Of a stretch of 64,000 nucleotides of DNA, positions 30,436-39,400 are shown piece by piece. Each line of letters starts with the position of its first letter. The stretch's first letter is position 1. The translations under genes were made by a program, and so were the position numbers. This DNA comes from Pseudoalteromonas sp. S16_S37 (lineage in GTDB: Bacteria; Pseudomonadota; Gammaproteobacteria; Enterobacterales; Alteromonadaceae): contig NZ_JAAUWV010000005.1 of NCBI RefSeq assembly GCF_014694405.1, positions 122,897-186,896 of the forward strand, written 5' to 3'. The notes under the pieces were generated by a model that worked only from the letters and a program-made list of their open reading frames with translations, was not told where the DNA came from and searched no databases.

Positions 30436-33400
30436 ACTGGCTACGGCGAATAAATGTTGCTGTTGTTAGTAACACAAGTAACCCTCCTAGTGATCCTGAT
30501 GAACTATTTGTGATAGTCGTACTTTGTTGCGTATTTACTACCACCGATACAAAACCTTGTGCCGATGCACCATATTCATCACGGACCACATAAGTGATAG
30601 TGTCTGTACCTGAGAAGCCAGCTTTTGGCATATAGGTAATGGTATTATCAACATTAATAGTCACACTACCTTGCTCTGCACTGACAGAAACCAGATATAG
30701 CGAGGTTTCCTCTGGGTCACTGTCATTCGCTAGCACGTCTATTACCAGCACAGCACCACCATTGCTAACAGCACTATCATTTATAACTACAGGGGCTTTA
30801 TTCGTTATCACCGACACACTCACAGTACTGCTAGATGTGCCACCTTTGTTATCAGTAATACTGTATTGAATCGTTGCTTGGCCAATAAACAGATTGGGTG
30901 GCGTATAGTGAAGCTGCTCATCAAGAACTTCTACAGAACCAAAGTCCACAGTAGCACTGGTTATTGTCAGTGAGTCACCATTTTGGTCCGTGTCATTGAC
31001 CAACACATTGATTGAGATAGATTGCCCTGACACGATTGTTGCGGTGTCTACATTTGCCTTTGGTAATGCATTATTACTTACAGGCACCGCGATACCACCA
31101 GGGTCAACAATTGTGCCGTTAGCAATACCATCATCATCATTAGGTCCACCATCAACAATTCTCAATTGCACACACCAAGCGCCTTCAGCTAGGCCACTCA
31201 CCCATTGGCTATCACCAGGAGGAGGACAGAATCCAGGTTCACCTTGAGCAGATAAAAGCTGATTGTCGGTATCAACCACAAAATCTGTCCATTGGCCATT
31301 TTTCAACTTACGGTAAATGGCACCAAGAGGCACAGGTAATCGCTGAGGGAGTACAATTGAGTAAACATCACCGGCTTGCGGTAGTCCTGTCGCAATGTAG
31401 TCAAATAACCCACCGGTATTCGTTGCGCTAGGGTCATTAGGTAACTCTGACTCTAGTAACTGCAAACCACCAGTTTGGTTTTGTGACACAGTGACACCCT
31501 TGCGTAGGCAAACCCCAGGGTCACCCTCAACTAGGAATTGCCCTGATTCAAGTGCTTGCTCTTGCATAACATTACATTCAGAGATGGCATCTTGAAAATC
31601 AGGAATGCCGTCACCGTCAGAGTCTGTATAACCTTCTTGGTCATCTGGGATCAAGTCTCCATCTGAGTCATTTCCGCCAAGTGCCCCCAACGATTCAATA
31701 ATTTCAACAAATATATCTTTGGTCGTTGATAAACTCGGCGTCGCATTATCTTGCGCCGTGACACTGACTTTATAGATACCCGTTGCAACGCCTTGTGGGT
31801 TAAACACAAATTGAAGCGGATCTGTTGTACTATTTACTAAGCTGGAATCGGCTTGCCAAGAAACAGTAACTTGATCATTCGGGTTAGGATCAAATACCAA
31901 GGCGTTAATTTGCACCTCATCATTGGTCGCGGTAATTAAGCTGCGCTCTTCATTATTTTGAGTCACCTTGGTGGTTATTGATGGCGCTGCGTTATCCTCA
32001 ACTATTGTCACTGTTGATGATGACTTAGTTCCAACATTTAAACTGCTATCTAAGGAGATCACAATAGTTTCGTTACCCTCAACTAAACTATCTGCAAAAA
32101 TAGTAAACTCGATCTTCGCTTCAGTGCCTGAGCTAATAACTACCTCGCCCGCTTGTAAATCGTGGTCGCTACTATCTGCCGTGCCAGAGACTGTGTAAGG
32201 TATCGTAACAGGATAACTAGGCGCTATACCGTTAAGATAAACACTCACTGAATGACTTCTATCTTCGGCAACTCTGCTATTTTTTTGCAACGACACTAGC
32301 GGATTAACATTCACCGTCTGACTGGCTGTTGCAACTAAGTTATTACTATCAACCGTTTGCCAGTAAACAATATGTGTACCAGGCGCAAATATTGGTGTAT
32401 TACGAGTCAGTGAGACCGGTAGAGGGTTGCCTTGACTATCAGTTGCAACCGCCGTTCCTAGGTCTACTTTGGTAAACAAGCCTGTTGCATTGACTGTAAT
32501 GTCATTAGGCGCTTGGATTGTTGGTGCACTGCCACCGTTAACATTAATAATGGTTAGCGTAGCCACCGCAGAAGCGCGCGCTTTATTACCATCTGTAATC
32601 ACATATTTTATGGTAACAGGCCCTTGAGCATTACTCACACCTTGGTAAACAAGTGCACTATCTGTAATGCTAACTGTACCTAGTGATGCCTTAGCACCGA
32701 CAATGGTGATTTTATCTCCATCTACATCTGAGTCGTTATCAAGTACTGGCAGCTCGTATTGATTGGTAGATACAAAGTCAAATACAAAGTTGTCATCAAC
32801 GGCTATCGGCGCATCATTGATTGGCAATACGCTCACACTGACAGTTGCAACCTGTGAACTTAACTCTCCGTCAGACGCTATAAAGGTAAACCCATCACTG
32901 CCGTTAAAGTTAGGCAATGGTGTATAGCTGAAGGTAGTCCCTTGAATCGTTACTTGGCCATTTTGTGGCTGACTTTGCAGTGTTAACGTGAGTGTATCAC
33001 CATCAGCATCCTCTACCGCAGCGGCAAAACTAGTCGTCCCGTCTTCTCTAACGCTTTGCTGCATATCGGTTGCAACGGGTGCGGCATTTATAGGTTCAAC
33101 TGTTATGGCAAAAACAGGTAAGCTGGTTTGCAACTCTCCATCGCTTACCGTAATGACGATATTATCGTAAACCCCAACATTTTGCCGCGAAGGAGTACCC
33201 GTTAAGCTACCTGTTGCTGAGTCAAAGACTGCCCAACTTGGTAAGCCTGCAATGCTAAATGTGAGAGAAGTAGAATCTACGTCTGCGGCTTGCGGTACAA
33301 AGCTATATAGCTCATCTTGCTTAACGGAGCTTGGCGCAATACCTTGTATTGTGGGCGCATCATTGACTGCCACCACCACAATAGTAAAGGCTGCAAGTGA

Positions 33401-36400
33401 AGCGCTTGTCTGACCATCGCGAACCGTTACCACAATACCTGAGTAGGTGCCATCTTGACCCTCTGTAGGTGTGCCAGTAATCGCCCCTGTGGTATTGTCA
33501 AAGCTAGCCCAAACAGGCAAATTACTGACGCTAAATGTTAATGTGTCTTGATCACTATCCACTGCAGTTGGTGTGAAGCTATAGCTCACATCTTCATTTA
33601 CAGAAGTCGGCGGTGTACCAGAAATTACGGGGGCATCATTGACGGATGAAACCGTAATATTCACTGTCGCCACATTTGAAGTTAACCCCTCGGTATCCTG
33701 CACCGTGTAAGTAAAGCTATCATTACCAAAGAAGTTGGCATTTGCAGTATATAAAATAGCGCCTGAGCCTTGCACTTGTGCACTGCCACTTTGTGGGTTA
33801 GTGACAACCGTTACACTCGACGTGTTTAGTTGGCTATCTACATCAGTATCATTACCCAATACATTAATTTCGATATTACCATCTTCAAGTATTTGCGCGG
33901 TGTTGTCTGCAGCCACCGGTGCATCATTCACCGCTGTGATATTGACTGTTACCGTAGCTGGGTCAGAGCGCAGCCCATCACTATCTTCGATGGTATAAGT
34001 AAACGTTAACGTACCATTTTGGTTTAAATTAGGTGTAATTGTAATCACACCGTCAGTGGCAATCGTTACGTTTGCTTGGGTATATACTCCTGCACCATTA
34101 CCTTTATCCTCAAGTGCTATATCAGCACCAACAAACCCGCTGTCTTCAACGTCTGTGTCGTTAGCTAGAATGGCTAAAGTAGTCGCAGTGTCCTCATTAG
34201 TCGTCACTGAGTCATTGCCCGCCACAGGTCTGTCATTCACGGCACCAATATTAATAGACACAGTCGCAACATTTGAGCGACCACCAGCACTGTCTAAAAT
34301 GGTATAGGTAAAGCTATCAGTGCCAGTCTCATTAGCATTTGGTGTATAAATCAGCGTACCTGCAGTTTGGTCTATATTGACGCTCCCTTTAGTTGGCTGT
34401 GTTGCTAGTTCAATATTACCTGTTGGGTTTGTGTCCTCTACATCCGTAGCGCTAGCTCTGACTGTTAACGCCGATGTAGGCGTATCTTCGCTAATGTTTG
34501 GCGTGAAATTGGCCGCTACAGGTAAATCATTTACCGGTGTAATGGTTATCGATACCGTTGCCACATTTGATTCAGCCTGAGCTGAATCTTTTACCGTATA
34601 TGTAAAGGAGTCAGAGCCATTAGCATTGGCATTAGGGGTGTAAGTAACTGTTCCATTATTAATTGATATCTGACCTTTACTTGGAGATGTTTTCACCGTG
34701 ACAGAAGAGGCGACCAATGCATTCTCTGGGTCATTATCATTACTTAATACATTTAATGAACCCACCGTATCTTCAAGCGTAGTAAGGCTATCGTTACCAG
34801 CCGTTGGAGCAACATTGTATTGTTTAGTAACAGTGTCAGTAAATGCAGTACTTTGATTTCCTGCAACATCGGTCACTGTGACAGACAGAGTTAAAGTGCC
34901 TTCGGCCAAAGCTGTTACATTAATAGAAGTAACTTGCTGCGAACTGCTTGTTATCGCAGTTGAACTGCCGCTCACCGTACTTGTGCCATCGGATATTTGG
35001 TAGGTAAAAGTGCCTGAGCTTTCTAAGTTGGATAGCGTAAAGCTTAGAGCCGATTCATTAGTTGCATTAATTGTACTTTGATCGATTGAAGCGCTGACTC
35101 CTGACGGCGCTGTGGCATCTATGGTGACAGACAAACTCGCGCTGTCGGTTGTGTTACCCGCCGTATCAGTTGCTCGGGCAAAGATTGAATGAGCACCAGA
35201 GGCAATAGCAGTACTTGGTGTAATACTCCACGCTCCCCCACTTGCCACCACACTACCAATCGAACCATCTACATTAGAAATAAGCGTGATAGTGTCACCC
35301 GTCGTAGCTGTCCCCGTAAAGGTTGGGGTTGTATCGTTGGTCAAATTATCTGTGCTTGAACTGCCACTATCGCTTGCTGCTGTTAAATCAGGGGTACTTG
35401 GCGTAGTTGGTGCTGTAGTGTCAATTGTCACACTTAATGCACTTGAACTGGCGCTGGTATTATTTGCAGAGTCAGTTGCTTTTGCAGTGATAGAATGAGC
35501 CACTCCGGAGGCCAGCGTGCTAGTAGTAATTTGCCAATTTCCGCCCGTTGCCGTTGCGCTTCCGATGGATGTTGCGCCACCACCTACCTGATCGCTGTAT
35601 AAAGTCACCGTTGAGCCGCTTTCAGCAGTACCGCTAAAGGTCGGTGTTGCATCATTCGTAATGTTATCTGTGCTTGAAGCACCTGAATCAGAACCAGAAT
35701 CTAAATCAGGTGTTGAAGGTGCATTTGGCGCCACGTTATCGTTTACTGTTATCGTAAACGACTTTTGGAATGTTGTAGTGCCATCACTGGTTTGCACACA
35801 AATAACATAATCACCTGGTGATGTTGAACCTTGAGTTTGCAACGTACTGCTGGAAAATTGAAAACTACCATTGCCTGAGTTTGCAGCACAACTGCCATTA
35901 GCACTCGCACCGGCTGTCACTAAACTGTAGGTATGACTATCTGCGCTTTCTGCATCTGTGGTACTTGCGGTAGCAACAGTAGCTGCTGCCCCCGTGTTGG
36001 ACTGGTTGATAGAGGTCGCTGTTAAAGCTATATCCGTTGGCGCATCATTCACAGCGGTAATATTTACCACCGCTTGGTTAGTACCCGTGCTATTAGTTGT
36101 GCCATCATTGAATGTGTAATTTAAAGTCACCGATGATGAGGGCTCTTCAGAGCTATTACCATACGCAATTGCTTGTAAAACACCATCAACCAAAGCTGAT
36201 GTCGCGCTACTGTTAAAGGAAAGTACTAAAGTGCCAGATGAGTTAGTAGTAACCGTGCCGACCGATATAGAGTTATACGCAAACGCGTTACCTTGTACTA
36301 AGGTTCCAAGCAAGCCGCTATGACTAAACACATCCTTGCTGCTAGCCCCCCCCGAGCGAGCTATAGTCAATGATGCACCATTATAGTTACCATTACCGCT

Positions 36401-39400
36401 ATTGAGTGCATCTAGCTCTGTATCAGCAACCGTCATATCGCTATCTATCACGACAGGTGAGCCGTTTTCTGTGAACGTGCTACCGCCATTTAAGCTACTA
36501 AATGCAGGTACATTATTTGCTGCAGCAAATGTAATTACAGTATCACTGCCTGAATCTGCCACTGTATATACCAAATCATTCGCTGGTGCATTGGTCAATG
36601 TGAGTGACACTTCTGGACTTGCAAATGTAGTTGCATCAGTATCAACCTCTAGCGTGCCAGTACCGTTAAAGCGCACATTACTGGTGGTAAGCCCTGTGAT
36701 TCCTGTAATAGTGATGGTATCGCCCGCTGCAAGGTCGGCAATGGTATCACCATTTAAGTCACTAACTGCACCTGCAAAGTTGTCATTGCCGCCATTCCCA
36801 GTCATAGAATCAGTGCCAGCACCAGGGCGAATGGTATCTGCACCACTGCCGCCCGTTATAGTATCTGAACCATCTAAGTCTGTGGCAGTAATTTGCAATA
36901 CATCTGTTGCAAACGCAGAAGCATTTATCACCAATCCAGCTGTGATAGCGCTGCCTGATGAATTAATAACAGAAACTGTTTGCCCGTCAGCACTAAAGTT
37001 GTCTGTTAAAGTGATTGTGGCATTATTATTAGTGCCAATAGAGATACGTTCAATGGCAGAAACAGACGTGCTGCCAAAATTGAATGTGCCACCGTCCATT
37101 AACTTGAGTGTTTCAGTTCCACCGCTTCCTGATATCGATGAAAAATTAGATAAATTTGCAACATCAACCGCAACAGTTGCACCACTGCCAACGCTCAACG
37201 AGCCAATATTGGTAAAGCTACCACCAGTTATGTCGGCGCCGTCAGTCACTTGCACTTGATCAGCAACCGTTGCATCTCCGGTTAGGGTACCAGTGTAAGT
37301 ACTTCCCCCAATCGAAAATGTAATCGCATCAGTGTTAGAGCTTGCGGTTACGCTAGTGGTGCCAGTTGAGACAGTAATCGTTCTGGTATTAGTGCTATCA
37401 TCCCCAACACTATAATTTTCAATACCAGTCAGCGTAGTAATATTCCCATCTCCACTGATAGTTATGGTTTCTGAGCTAGGTGCGGTGATAGTACCGTTAA
37501 AGCTACTATGCTGGTTTAGCGTCATTGCTACTGACGCTCCAGAGGCTAAAGTCAAGTTGCTCACGTTTGCTATCGTTGCACTGGTAATATCTGCGCCTGA
37601 ACTTAACGATAAGGTATCTGCTACCGTATTTTCGCCGGTAATTGTGCCTGTGTAGGTCAATGTACCTACATTAAATGTGATGGCGTCACTACTTGAATTG
37701 CCTGTTACAGAATGATTAGCACTAACGATTGTAACCGTTCTTGAGTTAGTCGAATCATCGGACAGCGTGTAATTTTCGATTGCTGAAACTGTTGAAATGT
37801 TACCATCCCCCGATATCGTTAGTGTCTCAGTTCCCGTTCCTGATACCGTCCCTGAAAATGCTGAGAGTTGTGAAATTGTGATACTTGCAGAACCACCAGT
37901 TGTAACAGATAAGTTTTCAAAACCACTCACTGTTGCACCTGTAATACTGCCGCCGTTGCCAATTGACAAAGTATCTGCGCCACTTCCGCCTGCAAGAGTC
38001 CCTGTAGCCGTTAATGCGCCAACATTGACCGTATCATTACCACTACTACCAGTAATATTTTGACTCGCACTACCAAGCGTAAAGGTGTTTGCCGCAGCTA
38101 GTACATAATTTTCTACAGCTGAATTACCGGTTAAGCCATTACTCGCAGTACCAATATTGATAGTTTCAGTGCCTGCGGCTGTAATTGTGGAAAAGTTATC
38201 ATGCTGCGCTTCGGTCATCGTAACCGATGCACCACTTGATAAAGTAAGCGACTCAAAGCTGCTTAGCGTTGCCCCACTAATATTCGCACCAGAACTCAAC
38301 TGCAATGTGTCAGTGCCAGTGCCACCCGAGAGCACGCCAGTGGCTGTAAAGCTCGTCACGTTCACAGTATCTGCTGCACTACTACCGGTAACATTTTGTG
38401 TGGCCGTTGCCATTGTAAAGGTCATGGCGCTGCCCAGCACATACGTTTCAATATCACTATCCCCTGTAAGGGTTTGATCACCATCTCCACTTGAGATAGT
38501 GAACTGGTTAATGCCCGCACCGTTAATAGCCGTGGTAAAACTATCATGCTGTAATTCGCTTAACGTCACTGAAGCATCATTTGCAGGCGTGAGCGTTTCA
38601 AAACCAGTTAAGCTCGTGAACCCTGTAAGATCAGAACCATTGGGAACAACCAATTCGTCAATGCCAGTACTGCCGTTTGCGGTAGAACCACTAATATGAC
38701 TCGCAGATGCGATAGTGAGTGTTTCATTATCGCTGGTGAAAGTAATCTCAGGAGATAAGTTAGTGCCATTGGTGGTATTAAACGCCGCTGCTGAACTGCT
38801 TGCGGCAGTCACATTAGTCACCGATATCGTAGCTGTACGAGAGACGCTGCTATCAGTACCATCATTGATCAACACCGTCACGGTTCGGCCCGTTTCATTG
38901 GGCGCACTTGAGGTGTTGTTATAAGTCACAGCCTTTAGGAAGGTTTGCACTTCAGACGCTGTTGCTGTCGCTCCCGACACAGTAATAGTGTCTTGCAAAG
39001 CAATATCTGAAGAACCAGAAATCCCCGTTAACGCATCTTGTGCAGAAGCACTCACATTTAAGCCCTCAGAAGCGCCATCTTGATCATTGGTGAGCGTGAC
39101 AGTAATGGTGGTAATGGTATCGCCATCCGCTTCTGTCACAGCCGCATTCGGTGCAATATTTACCGCTCCGCCCGCTTCGGTAAAAGTTGCGCTACTGTTA
39201 TCACTACCTGAGTTTGAATCAAGATCGACAACTGGTGCGGTGTTAGCAGTAGTGAAATTAAAGGTGGTATCGTTGCTTATCCCTGCAAAGCTGTTACCTG
39301 CGGCATCATCTACAGCCGTGGTATCAACGCGAATCGCGTAATTACGGTTGCCTGTTAAACTACTGGTAGGGTTGAGATAAATCTTGTCGCTGGTGATACC

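Noticed and set aside
36402..37259. A 285-codon plus-strand open frame inside the 3771-residue gene, and many similar shorter ones in both giant genes
   Set aside because: They are antisense shadows of repetitive Ser/Thr/Val-rich coding DNA; their protein is low-complexity and there is no ribosome-binding site or independent context.
36850..38760. The repeat array as a CRISPR or DNA-level tandem repeat
   Set aside because: Units are conserved at protein, not DNA, level, lie in one open frame and vary in length.
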